Assembly (NCBI GenBank): GCA_964599655.1
Contig: CAZRGV010000012.1
Coordinates: 8,115-72,114, forward strand
DNA from: CAZRGV01 sp964599655
GTDB lineage: Bacteria; Planctomycetota; Planctomycetia; Isosphaerales; Isosphaeraceae
Length of the DNA stretch: 64,000 nucleotides
Reading direction: 5' to 3'
The position numbers and the translations under genes were made by a program. This document shows positions 53,923-62,925 of the stretch, one piece after another (the stretch's first letter is position 1; the number at the start of each line of letters is the position of its first letter). The notes under the pieces are model-generated. The model made no database searches and was not told where the DNA came from. It saw only the letters and a program-made list of their open reading frames with translations.

Positions 53923-55357
53923 AAAAGGGCGTGCAAAGGCTCTCCATCGACGAGAACATAAGGGCGACCTTGCTGGTCGTGGATCAACGTCTTTGATTCA
54001 ACGCCCAGGCAATGATACAAGGTGGCGATGATGTCTTCCGGCACGACGGGATCCGATGCGGGGTAGGCGGCATTCTTATCGGAGGCACCGAAGACCTGGC
54101 CGCCCCGGATTCCGCCACCGGCCATGACCACGCTGAAGCAGTGCGGCCAGTGGTCGCGACCGCCATCCTTGTTGAAATGAGGCGTGCGTCCGAACTCTCC
54201 CATCATGATCACGAGCGTCTCGTCAAGTAATCCACGATCGTGAAGATCTTCGATCAAGGATGCGAAGGCGGCGTCGGTGGGTGGGAGCAATTCGGTCCTG
54301 GCCCAGTTGAGGTGGTCGCGATGGCTATCGTACCCCTGCCCCCCCTTGCCCTTGTCGTGACGAACCCAGTTGACGTGAACGAGGCGTACGCCGGCTTCGA
54401 CCATTCGTCTTGCCAGCAAGACCGACTGGCCGAAGACGTGTCGTCCGTAACGGTCGCGAGTCGCGTCGGATTCGGCCGAGATATCGAACGCCTTTTGAGC
54501 TTCGGATGAGGCGAGCAGGTCGAAGGCGCGGGTGTAATCGTCCTCCATGGCGATGGTGGTCGGATCCACCGCGCCCTGGGTTTCCTGGCTCGTTACCGCA
54601 TTGCGGAGGGCGCGACGAGTTCCAATGCGCGCGGGAGGCAAATCGGTCGAAAGCTGGAGCACCCCTGGCGAGTAATCGGGCAAGTTGGGATCGCTGTTGA
54701 TTCGATAGGGGTCGTACGCCGCCCCGAGGAAGCCGGCGAACTGGCCGGAGCGCTCGGGCCCGTTGGGCTGGATGGCTTCCGGCAACATAACGAACGGAGG
54801 TAGAGTAGGGGTTGCTCCTAGCAGCTTCGCGAGAGCGGAGCCGGGGTGTGGCCGGTCGGCTCGGCTCATGAAGCCGGCATCGGAAACCGGGCGCTGGATC
54901 GGGCTGCCGACCATCATCCAGTACGCCGCGGCCGGGTGATTCGACTGGCGATGATGGACTGATCGAACGATCACGTAGCGGTCGGCCAACCGCGCCATGC
55001 GAGGCATGTGCTCGGAAATCGCGATTCCCGAAACATTCGTGGCGATCGGAGCGAAGGTGCCTCGAATCTCCTCGGGCGCCTCGGGTTTCAGATCCCACAT
55101 ATCGATTGTGGGGGCTCCGCCTCCCAACCAAATCACATATCCTGATGGGCCGGGCCTCCCGAAAGGAAAAGCAGGATGATGGACCTGGCCCTTGCCACGG
55201 GGTTGGATCGACGACCGAGGTTCCTCGAGGCCAGGGCGACTCGTTCGAGTCGCAGCAGGGACGGGAGTGTCAGCCCGCCAAGTCCAATAGCACCCATTTG
55301 AATCAGGGCTCGACGGGTCAATGATCCACTTCGATCGCGGCCGAGGGCGCTCCACAT
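53919..55357 (-). CDS. DUF1501 protein (sulfatase-like fold), frameshifted near 55.1 kb
   Basis: From ATG 55357 (GAGGAG 8 bases upstream) the frame gives a Tat signal (SLTRRALIQMGAIGLGG) and reaches SIILLFLSGGPAHQDM, then TGA at about 55133. A different frame holds WDLKPEAPEEIRGTFAPIATNVSG and the rest of DUF1501: HHRQSNHPAAAYWMMVGSP, ARRMVEAGVRLVHVNW, MMGEFGRTPHFNKDGGRDHWPHCFSVVMAGGGIRGGQVFG and the end. Removing 38 bases between two GATATGTG copies restores GGPAHQDMWDLKP. DUF1501 proteins are exported, sulfatase/phosphatase-like and usually paired with DUF1553 proteins. It overlaps the flavoprotein start by 4 bases, and a second DUF1501 gene is 48 bases upstream. Confidence 0.8.
55096..55141 (-). 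repeat. Direct repeat GATATGTG bordering a 38-base insert in DUF1501 gene
   Basis: Two copies of GATATGTG on the minus strand (55134-55141 and 55096-55103) lie 38 bases apart. The 38 bases between copy starts shift the frame. The stretch they encode in the downstream frame, VIWLGGGAPTIDM, resembles the same motif of a related DUF1501 protein. Confidence 0.85.
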
Positions 55358-55405
55358 GACCGATTCTCCTCGGGGAAAGCCGCGCGACCCATTCGCGCCT
55401 CTCGT

Positions 55406-56854
55406 TCAAGCGGTTGCGATCTTCTCGTAAATGATCCCTTCATTCTGGGTCGCGCGCTCGGGCCGGCCCTTGTGGAGGTAGACCAGCTTCGTGTGATCGA
55501 TGCCCATCAACCAGAGGATCGTCGCATGAAGATCATGAACATGCAACCGATCTTCGATCGCATGGAGGCCAACCTCGTCGGTCATGCCGATCGTCCGGCC
55601 TCCTTTCACGCCGCCGCCGGCCAGGCACATCGTGAAACCATACGGGTTGTGGTCGCGGCCGTCCCCTTTTTCCGACATCGGCGTGCGGCCGAACTCACCG
55701 CCCCAGACGACCAGCGTCTCGTCGAGCAGCCCGCGACGCTTCAGGTCCTTGAGCAGCCCAGCCACCGGTTTGTCCATGGCACGACAGTTTTCGGTATGGT
55801 TCTTCTCGATGGCGCTATGGGCGTCCCACTTGCTCCCCGCGCCGTGGTAGAGTTGGATGAACCGCACGCCGCGCTCCACCAGTCGGCGGGCCAACAGGCA
55901 GTTGCGGCCGAAGACGGCCGTCTCCTTCCGATCCATGCCATAAAGGGCCTTGGTTTCCTCGGTCTCTCGCGAGAGGTCGACGGCTTCCGGCGCCTCGGCC
56001 TGCATGCGAAAGGCGAGCTCGTAACTCTTGATGCGGGCTTCGAGCTCGGTCTGATCGCGCCTCGGTTCGGCGTGCCGGGCATTGAGCCTGGAGAGGAAGT
56101 CGAGCTTGCCGCGCTGTCGGGCGTCGCCGACGCTCTCCGGCGTTGCCAGGTTAGGAATCGGCTCAGGGCCGCTAGAAAGGCGAGTTCCCTGGTAACCAGC
56201 CGGCATGAAGCCGGCTCCCCAGTTTCGGGGTCCGCCGGCCACTGTCGCTCGTTCGTTGTCCTGAAGAACCACGTAGGCCGGTAGGTTCTGATTCTCGGTG
56301 CCGAGCCCGTAGCTGACCCAGCACCCGAGCGAGGGCCGGCCGGCCAGGATCGAGCCGGTGTTCATCTGGCAAACGCCGCCGACGTGGTTCAGACCGTTCG
56401 ACCAGCAAGAGCGGATGACGGCCAGGTCGTCGACGCACTCGGCCATGTGCGGTAGCCAGTCGGAAACCCAGAGGCCGCTCTCGCCGTGCCGCTTCCACTT
56501 GCGTTTCGGGGCCAGGACCGGCGAGTGAAACTCGCCCATTGGGGTCACAACCGGCTTAAAGCTGGGTGGCAAGGGCTTGCCCGCCAGCTTTTCGAGCAAG
56601 GGCTTGGGATCGAACGTGTCGATATGGCTGGGGCCACCTTCCATAAACAGGAAGATGACGCTGCGCGCCCTCGCGGGACGAAGCCATGGTTCCTTGGTCG
56701 AACCAGCCCGTGCCGGCGACTCGCCTAGGCCGAGCAGATACGCCAGGCCGAGGGCGCCGAAGCCGCCTCCGGCGTGGAGCAGCATCTCGCGGCGGGTCAG
56801 GGCCTCGACCCGATGGGGCACGCTTAGTCGGCTCTCGGGTTCGTGCGGACTCAT
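55406..56854 (-). CDS. DUF1501 protein (sulfatase-like fold)
   Basis: 482 residues. The N-terminus has a Tat signal, LTRREMLLHAGGGFGALGLAYLLG (about 19-42), then SVIFLFMEGGPSHIDTFDPKP, RSCWSNGLNHVGGVCQMNTGSILAGRPSLGCWVSYGLG, NCLLARRLVERGVRFIQLYHG, WDAHSAIEKNHTENCRAMDKPVAGLLKDL, VWGGEFGRTPMSEKGDGRDHNPYGFTMCLAGGGVKGG and HDLHATILWLMGIDHTKLVYLHKGRPERAT, all DUF1501 hallmarks. This subgroup is found paired with PSCyt1/DUF1549/DUF1553 genes, here 35 bases upstream. Start at ATG 56854; a TTG at 56893 that overlaps the previous stop is an alternative. Confidence 0.9.
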   Translation of the reverse strand: MSPHEPESRLSVPHRVEALTRREMLLHAGGGFGALGLAYLLGLGESPARAGSTKEPWLRPARARSVIFLFMEGGPSHIDTFDPKPLLEKLAGKPLPPSFKPVVTPMGEFHSPVLAPKRKWKRHGESGLWVSDWLPHMAECVDDLAVIRSCWSNGLNHVGGVCQMNTGSILAGRPSLGCWVSYGLGTENQNLPAYVVLQDNERATVAGGPRNWGAGFMPAGYQGTRLSSGPEPIPNLATPESVGDARQRGKLDFLSRLNARHAEPRRDQTELEARIKSYELAFRMQAEAPEAVDLSRETEETKALYGMDRKETAVFGRNCLLARRLVERGVRFIQLYHGAGSKWDAHSAIEKNHTENCRAMDKPVAGLLKDLKRRGLLDETLVVWGGEFGRTPMSEKGDGRDHNPYGFTMCLAGGGVKGGRTIGMTDEVGLHAIEDRLHVHDLHATILWLMGIDHTKLVYLHKGRPERATQNEGIIYEKIATA

Positions 56855-56889
56855 GACAATATCCCCCCCGGCGGCCCGGGCTCGGCGTT

Positions 56890-59457
56890 TCAATCCACGT
56901 AGAGGAATTCGTTCGAATTCAGCAGGGCGTGGCAGAAGTCGACCATTGCCTCGAATCGTGCATCCGGTCGCTTCGCCGAGGGTTCTCCACCCTCACACTC
57001 GGCCGACTCGCTCGCCGGATTCGTCGACCGGCAAGACTGACGATCAAGGAAGGCCAGGGCGTCGTCGCGCTCCGCGTCTTCCGGAGGCCGGCCGTACGCG
57101 ACTCGATAGGCCAGCTCGACCTGCCGGGCCAGGTCGTTGGGAGCCCTGCGGCGGAGCCGCTCGGCGAAGGCGCGGGCTCGATCGAGCGTCCAGGAGCCAT
57201 TGATCAAGAGCAGTGACTGGGTCGGTGTGGTGGTCACGTTGCGTTTCGGAGTGCTGGCCGATCCGTCGGGAGCGTCGAAGGCATCGAGTAGCGGGTCATG
57301 CGTGTTGCGAATGGCCTTGGTAAAGATCGAGCGGCGAGGCTCCGAGGCCTCCACGGCCGGTCCGCCCGCCACGGACTCCCACTCTCCGCTGACGACGAGC
57401 ATCGCGTCCCGAATCTCCTCGGCGTCCAGTCGAGTGGTGTCGCGCCGCCAGAGCAGGCGGTTCTCCGGATCAATCCTCCGGGCCATCTCGGGCATCGGGC
57501 GGAGGGCCGACTGCCGATAGGTCGCCGAGGTCAGGATCAGGCGATGCAACTGCTTGAAACTCCAGCCGCGTTGCACGAACTCGGTGGCCAGCCAGTCGAG
57601 CAGATCGGGATGGGTGGGCGGCTCGCCCAGTCTCCCGAAGTCGCTGGAGGTGGCCACCAAGCCGCGGCCGAAGTGGTATTGCCAGATGCGGTTAACGATC
57701 ACGCGGGTCGTGAGGGGATTATCAGGCCGTGTCAGCCATCGAGCCAGGGTTAACCGCCGCCCGGTCGAGTGGGCTTCGGGAGCCGGGGTTTCGAGGGAGG
57801 CCGGCTCGGGGTCGAGGAGGGTGAGGAATCCGGGTACGATGTCCTCCTGTTTGCGATCGCCAGGAATGATCGTGGGAGGAGCCATCGGGCCTGCGTCGGT
57901 CGCCGTGAAGGCCCTCGGCAAGGGTGGAGGCGCGTAGCGATCGAACGAGGCGAGTTGCTTCTTCAACTCCTCATATCGCTTCCGGGTCTCGCCTTTGATC
58001 TGGGTCTCGGCCTTACCCCCTTCTTCTATAAGCTGGCGGGCGATCATGTAAGCAAACTGCTGCTCGTGAGCCGTCCGCTCCGACTCCGGCTTGTGAAGGA
58101 TCGCCTGGAGTTCGGGCGTGAACTTCGCGAAAACATCGCGAGCGCCTTTTTCGTTGAAGGGCCGTTCGATCGCGGCGATTTCCTCGCGAATGTCAGCGGT
58201 CAACAGGTCCCAGGCAGCCCGTCGGACGAGGTTGTCGGCCGTTTCCTCGGGCGTGGTCAGGAACAGGTCGTCACGAGGCAAGAGCGGGGTGAAGAACGCC
58301 TGGAAGCGGTAGTAATCTTTTTGGAGGATCGGGTCGAACTTGTGGTCGTGGCAACGGGCACAGCCGAGGCCGAGGCCGAGGAACACGTCTCCGGTGACGT
58401 CGGTAAGGTCGTTGAGAATCGCCGCCCACTGGCCGGGAACGTCTCGTTGGTTGTACTCGTACGGCCAGAGGCGAAGGAAGCTCGTGGCAACCCGCATCTC
58501 GGCGTCGCCGGGATCCAGCTCGTCGCCGGCCAGTTGCTCGGTGACGAACTGGTCGTAGGGTTTGTCCTGATTGAACGAGCGAATCACATAATCGCGATAG
58601 CGCCAGGCCTCGGGTCGGTAGGCATCCTGGCGATAGCCATCGGACTCGGCGTAGCGGACGAGGTCAAGCCAGTGCCTTGCCCAGCGCTCACCGTATCGTG
58701 GCGAGGCGAGCAACCGTTCGACAAGTTGTTCGTAGGCGTCGGGGGCTGGGTCTTGAACGAACGCCTCAACCTCTTCCGATGCGGGAGGCAGACCGGTCAG
58801 GTCGAACGAGACGCGGCGGATTAGGGTCCGCCGATCGGCCTCGGGAGCCGGGACCAGCCCCGCCTTTTCCAGGGAGCGGGCCACGAATCGGTCGATCGAA
58901 TTCCTCGCCCACGACTTGTCGGCCACCTCGGGCACCTCGGGACGTCGGACAGGCTGGAACGACCAGAAGCCACGATCCTCGTCAGTGATCTTGGATCGGT
59001 TCCGAGTGGCCGACGAAGCCGAAGGGATCGCGGAATGGCCGTCCTCGGGCCAGGGGGCGCCGATCTTGACCCATCGCGTCAGGGTCTCCACCTGTTCGGG
59101 CTTGAGCTGGCCGGTCGGCGGCATCTGGAGGCCATCGTACCGAACGGCGTCGACCAGCAGGCTTTCGTCGAGCTTTCCCGGCACGACGGCGGGACCGCTC
59201 TCTCCTCCCTGGAGGACGGACTCGCGAGAGTCGAGCCGAAGCCCACCTTTTTGCTTTTCCGGCCCGTGGCACTTCACGCAATTCTCGGCCAGGAGCGGGC
59301 GAACTTCTTTCTCGAAGAAGGCACGGCTGGCGGCGTCCGGATCGGCGGCCCTGGCCGTCCAAGACACCAGGGCGCTATGGATCAGGCAAGCCGCGAACAG
59401 GGTCCCTCTCGCCAAGGCGAAGAGGTGACGGCGCCTGGGTCGCCGGATCATGCTCAT
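56890..59457 (-). CDS. PSCyt1-DUF1549-DUF1553 protein (cytochrome c-like, exported)
   Basis: 855 residues: a signal peptide (about 1-38), a planctomycete cytochrome C domain with CVKCHGP near 60 and MPP near 110, DUF1549 (from about 190, with WARHWLDLVRYAESDGY and the second CxxCH in GLGCARCHDHKFDP near 365) and DUF1553 (from about 565, TRPDNPLTTRVIVNRIWQYHFGRGLVATSSDFGRLGEPPTHPDLLDWLA). These proteins are highly amplified in planctomycetes and are thought to handle polysaccharides together with DUF1501 partners; the true activity is not established. It is the first gene of a minus-strand set: this gene, two DUF1501 genes and the flavoprotein. Confidence 0.93.
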   Translation of the reverse strand: MSMIRRPRRRHLFALARGTLFAACLIHSALVSWTARAADPDAASRAFFEKEVRPLLAENCVKCHGPEKQKGGLRLDSRESVLQGGESGPAVVPGKLDESLLVDAVRYDGLQMPPTGQLKPEQVETLTRWVKIGAPWPEDGHSAIPSASSATRNRSKITDEDRGFWSFQPVRRPEVPEVADKSWARNSIDRFVARSLEKAGLVPAPEADRRTLIRRVSFDLTGLPPASEEVEAFVQDPAPDAYEQLVERLLASPRYGERWARHWLDLVRYAESDGYRQDAYRPEAWRYRDYVIRSFNQDKPYDQFVTEQLAGDELDPGDAEMRVATSFLRLWPYEYNQRDVPGQWAAILNDLTDVTGDVFLGLGLGCARCHDHKFDPILQKDYYRFQAFFTPLLPRDDLFLTTPEETADNLVRRAAWDLLTADIREEIAAIERPFNEKGARDVFAKFTPELQAILHKPESERTAHEQQFAYMIARQLIEEGGKAETQIKGETRKRYEELKKQLASFDRYAPPPLPRAFTATDAGPMAPPTIIPGDRKQEDIVPGFLTLLDPEPASLETPAPEAHSTGRRLTLARWLTRPDNPLTTRVIVNRIWQYHFGRGLVATSSDFGRLGEPPTHPDLLDWLATEFVQRGWSFKQLHRLILTSATYRQSALRPMPEMARRIDPENRLLWRRDTTRLDAEEIRDAMLVVSGEWESVAGGPAVEASEPRRSIFTKAIRNTHDPLLDAFDAPDGSASTPKRNVTTTPTQSLLLINGSWTLDRARAFAERLRRRAPNDLARQVELAYRVAYGRPPEDAERDDALAFLDRQSCRSTNPASESAECEGGEPSAKRPDARFEAMVDFCHALLNSNEFLYVD

Positions 59458-59812
59458 CGGAAAGGCCCTCGATCCTGTCGGTCACGAGGCGACCGGTCTG
59501 TCCGGGGGGTCCTAAGGCGAGATTCTTCAACAATCTTTTGTAATCGGTCGAACTCGGGGCGTCAAACGCGTTCTCGGAACTGATTACTCGGTCGGCCAGT
59601 CGACCCGCTGGATGTTAAACAATCGATTGCCTTGGGCGTCGAGACATGCGACGATTCTCGTTGTGTCGGTTCTCGATCCCGGCGGACGAGATTCCCCCGA
59701 ACCGAACCCGAAATCGGTCGTTTATCCCCAGCGTCGCGGATCGTTGATCGATCGTCCTCCCCTGTTGTCGGAGCGAAGGAACGGCAAGGAATACCGAAAC
59801 GAGGGCCTGCTT
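59458..59812. other. 355-base divergent intergenic region
   Basis: Between the minus-strand DUF1553 gene and the plus-strand deacetylase gene. It must hold promoters for both, but I could not find a convincing pair of -35/-10 elements. The reading frame of the deacetylase is open through most of it without a good start. Confidence 0.5.
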
Positions 59813-60697
59813 GTGTCGATTTCTCAAAGAATTCCCCTTTTCCTGGCGCTGGGATGGAGCTCGATTGGATTGGCTGGCTCATTGGCGGTCGCCGCGGATC
59901 GGGAGCCGATTCCGGATCGTCTGGTCGTCCTCACGTTCGATGACTCGGTCAAGTCGCACTTCGTCGTGGCCAGGCCGATCCTGAAGCAGTACGGCTTCGG
60001 TGCGACGTTCTTCATCTCCGAAGGATTTCACTTCACGACCGACAAAGCGAATTACATGACCTGGGACGAAATCCGGGCGCTGCACGACGACGGATTCGAG
60101 ATCGGCAACCACACGAAAGATCACATGGGGCTAACGGTCCGAAGCGTCCCAAAACTACGGGAGCAGCTCGACGCGATCGACCAGCGATGCAAAGATGCCG
60201 GCGTTCCGAAACCAGTTTCGTTCGCCTATCCAGGCAACGCGATCGTCCCCGAAGCGCTGCCAGTCTTGCGAGCACACGGAATTCTCTTCGCCCGGCGCGG
60301 CGGAACCCCCGAGTTTCCGTATGAAGAGGGCCGTGGCGTCGCCTTCGAGCCGGGACAGGATGATCCATTGTTAATTCCCACGGCGGGGGACGCGAGGCCG
60401 GTCTGGACGTTGGCGAACTTCAAGGCGGCCGTGAGCCAGGCACGCGATGGGCGGATCGCAGTGCTCCAGTTCCATGGCGTGCCGGAGGGAGAACATCCCT
60501 GGGTCAACACACCCCGCGAACGGTTCGAGGAGTACATGGCGTACCTTCATAAGGAAGGGTTTCACGTGATCGCCATGCGAGACCTGGCCCGCTACGTTGA
60601 TCCCAAGGTTGGGCCGGATGATCCCTGGTCCGTCATCCGTCGGCGAACGGGAATCGCGGAGCCTGTCGGCAACGGAGGAACCGCGTCACAAAAATGA
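59813..60697 (+). CDS. Secreted polysaccharide deacetylase (NodB-type)
   Basis: 294 residues with a signal peptide (VSISQRIPLFLALGWSSIGLAGSLAVAADR, to about 28). NodB motifs: LTFDDS (two Asp), GNHTKDHM (metal His pair), FAYPGN, and near the end IAVLQFHGV. It should remove acetyl or similar groups from a polysaccharide outside the cytoplasm. I start it at GTG 59813, with GAGGG 7 bases before it. Its stop overlaps the next gene's ATG by 4 bases, so it is co-translated with the cytochrome/DUF1553 protein. Confidence 0.85.
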   Translation: MSISQRIPLFLALGWSSIGLAGSLAVAADREPIPDRLVVLTFDDSVKSHFVVARPILKQYGFGATFFISEGFHFTTDKANYMTWDEIRALHDDGFEIGNHTKDHMGLTVRSVPKLREQLDAIDQRCKDAGVPKPVSFAYPGNAIVPEALPVLRAHGILFARRGGTPEFPYEEGRGVAFEPGQDDPLLIPTAGDARPVWTLANFKAAVSQARDGRIAVLQFHGVPEGEHPWVNTPRERFEEYMAYLHKEGFHVIAMRDLARYVDPKVGPDDPWSVIRRRTGIAEPVGNGGTASQK

Positions 60698-62880
60698 TGA
60701 GGAACATGACGCATGAATGGGGTTTTCGTCCCTCGGCCTTTCAGGGCTGGAAATCCGCCCTCGGCCCTGCCATCGTCCTTGTCGTCGTGGCGGCGATTGT
60801 GGATCGGACGAAGGCCGCCGATGCGGTTTCGTTCGAACGTGACGTGCGCCCCTTGCTGGTAGCGCGCTGTCTCGACTGCCACTCCGGCGAGACTCCGGCC
60901 GGAGGATTGGACCTGACCACGCGTGAAGGCGTGCTCAAGGGTTCCGAGAATGGCGAGGTGGTCGAGCCGGGCGATCCTGGCTCCAGCGTGCTCGTCGACA
61001 TGGTGGAAAACGGCTTGATGCCACCGAAAAAGGCCGATCGGCTGACCACTCGTGAGCAAGTCATCTTGAAGGATTGGATCAAGGCTGGGGTGGTCTGGTC
61101 TGGCGGGGCACTCGTGCCAGGCAGCGTCACCACCGACCGAAGGGCCGGTCTGGACTGGTGGTCGCTCCAGCCGATCCGACAACCGAGCCTTCCCAAAATA
61201 GGCCATCCCGAGCGGGTGTCAAACGCGATCGACGCGTTCGTGGAGGCGAAGCTCGAGGCCGAGAAGTTCGAGCCCGCCCCTGAGGCGGACCGCCGGACCT
61301 TGATCCGTCGAATGACCTTCGACTTGCACGGCCTCCCTCCTTCGCCCGAGGAGATCGACGCGTTTCTGGCCGACGAGGCGCCCGGAGCCCTTGAGCGGCT
61401 GGTCGACCGGTTGCTCGCTTCGCCCCGGTATGGCGAGCGATGGGCGAGGCATTGGCTCGATGTCGTCCGGTTCGCGGAAAGCCACGGGTACGAGCACGAT
61501 TCGCCCCGATCGAACGCCTGGCGCTATCGTGAGTATGTGATCAAAAGCTTGAACGACGACACACCGTACGACCGGTTCGTCACTGAACAACTCGCGGGCG
61601 ACGTGCTGGCGCCCGAGGATCCGGAGACGATCGCCGCGACCGGGTTCCTGGTGGCCGGGCCGTTCGACGAAGTGGGTAGCAAGGTCAAGAGCGCCTTGAT
61701 GCGAGCGAGTGTTCGGCAGGATGAGCTCGAGGACGTGATCGGCGTGACGGGTCAGACCTTTCTCGGCCTGACGCTCCAGTGTGCGCGCTGTCACAACCAC
61801 AAGTTCGACCCGATTCCACAGGAGGATTACTACCGCCTGCAAGCGTTGTTCGCGGGCGTCCGGCACGGCGGACCCGAGGCCGATCGCCACGATCCGTACA
61901 TGCCAGAGCAGATCACACCGGAGCCGGTCAGATTGCTGCAACGCGGTGATGTGCAGTCTCCCGACCGAGTCGTCGCGCCCGGAGTGCCCAGCGCGGTTAG
62001 GACCCTGCCGAATACGTTCGACCTGTCCGAGATGGCATCGGACGGGGAACGGCGGCTGACCCTCGCCCGCTGGATCACCGATTGCCGCAACCCACTGACC
62101 GCACGCGTGGTCGTCAACCGAATCTGGCAGCAACACTTCGGTCGTGGAATCGTCACGACCCCGAGCGACTTCGGGTTCAACGGCACCCGGCCGTCGCACC
62201 CGGAGCTGCTCGACTGGCTCGCGACCGAGCTGATCGAAGGCGGCTGGCGCCTGAAGCGAATTCATCGGCTCATCCTGCTGTCGACGGTCTACCGACGATC
62301 GAGCCGCCATGACCCTTCGGCGGCTTCGCGCGACGCCGACAACCAATGGCTCTGCCGGATGTCACCGCGGCGGCTCGACGCCGAGGAAGTACGAGACGCG
62401 ATGCTGGCGATCAGCGGACAGCTCAATATCGCGATGGGCGGCCCTGGCTTTGCGCTCTTCGAGGCAAAGACGAACGCGGGCACCCTGTACCGGCCAGTCG
62501 ACCGTGACGGGCTGGAGTTCCGCCGCCGAAGCATCTACCGCACCGTGGTCCGTGGCACGGAGAATCCATTGCTGGCAACGCTCGACTGTCCGGATTCGTC
62601 GACGACCACGCCGACCCGAAGCGTCACCACGACCCCCCTCCAGGCCCTGAGCCTCTGGAACGATCCCTTTATCCACCGTCAGGCTCTCGCCTTTGCGAGT
62701 CGCCTGGATCATGAGGCGACGGAACCGACGTCGCGAATCGACCGGGCTTACAACCTGGCGTTCGGGCGGCACCCCTCGGACGAAGAGCGGCAGCGTGCCC
62801 TGGCATTCGTCTCGCGACATGGCTGGGCAAGCTTCTGTCGTGTCTTGCTGAATTCGAACGAGTTTTTGTTCATCGACTAA
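60694..62880 (+). CDS. PSCyt1-DUF1549-DUF1553 protein, second copy
   Basis: 728 residues with a signal-like helix (about 23-42) and the same layout as the other copy: cytochrome domain with CLDCHSG near 55 and MPPKKAD near 110, DUF1549 with WARHWLDVVRFAESHGYEHDSPRSNAWRYREYVIKSLNDDTPYDRF and CARCHNHKFDPIPQEDYYRLQ, then DUF1553 with RNPLTARVVVNRIWQQHFGRGIVTTPSDFGFNGTRPSHPELLDWLA and the final LLNSNEFLFID. Its ATG overlaps the deacetylase stop by 4 bases. A DUF1501 gene follows 45 bases later. Confidence 0.93.
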   Translation: MMRNMTHEWGFRPSAFQGWKSALGPAIVLVVVAAIVDRTKAADAVSFERDVRPLLVARCLDCHSGETPAGGLDLTTREGVLKGSENGEVVEPGDPGSSVLVDMVENGLMPPKKADRLTTREQVILKDWIKAGVVWSGGALVPGSVTTDRRAGLDWWSLQPIRQPSLPKIGHPERVSNAIDAFVEAKLEAEKFEPAPEADRRTLIRRMTFDLHGLPPSPEEIDAFLADEAPGALERLVDRLLASPRYGERWARHWLDVVRFAESHGYEHDSPRSNAWRYREYVIKSLNDDTPYDRFVTEQLAGDVLAPEDPETIAATGFLVAGPFDEVGSKVKSALMRASVRQDELEDVIGVTGQTFLGLTLQCARCHNHKFDPIPQEDYYRLQALFAGVRHGGPEADRHDPYMPEQITPEPVRLLQRGDVQSPDRVVAPGVPSAVRTLPNTFDLSEMASDGERRLTLARWITDCRNPLTARVVVNRIWQQHFGRGIVTTPSDFGFNGTRPSHPELLDWLATELIEGGWRLKRIHRLILLSTVYRRSSRHDPSAASRDADNQWLCRMSPRRLDAEEVRDAMLAISGQLNIAMGGPGFALFEAKTNAGTLYRPVDRDGLEFRRRSIYRTVVRGTENPLLATLDCPDSSTTTPTRSVTTTPLQALSLWNDPFIHRQALAFASRLDHEATEPTSRIDRAYNLAFGRHPSDEERQRALAFVSRHGWASFCRVLLNSNEFLFID

Positions 62881-62925
62881 ATATTCTTGAATAAATGAAT
62901 TTAGACTCACTCCCGGGAACACGCC

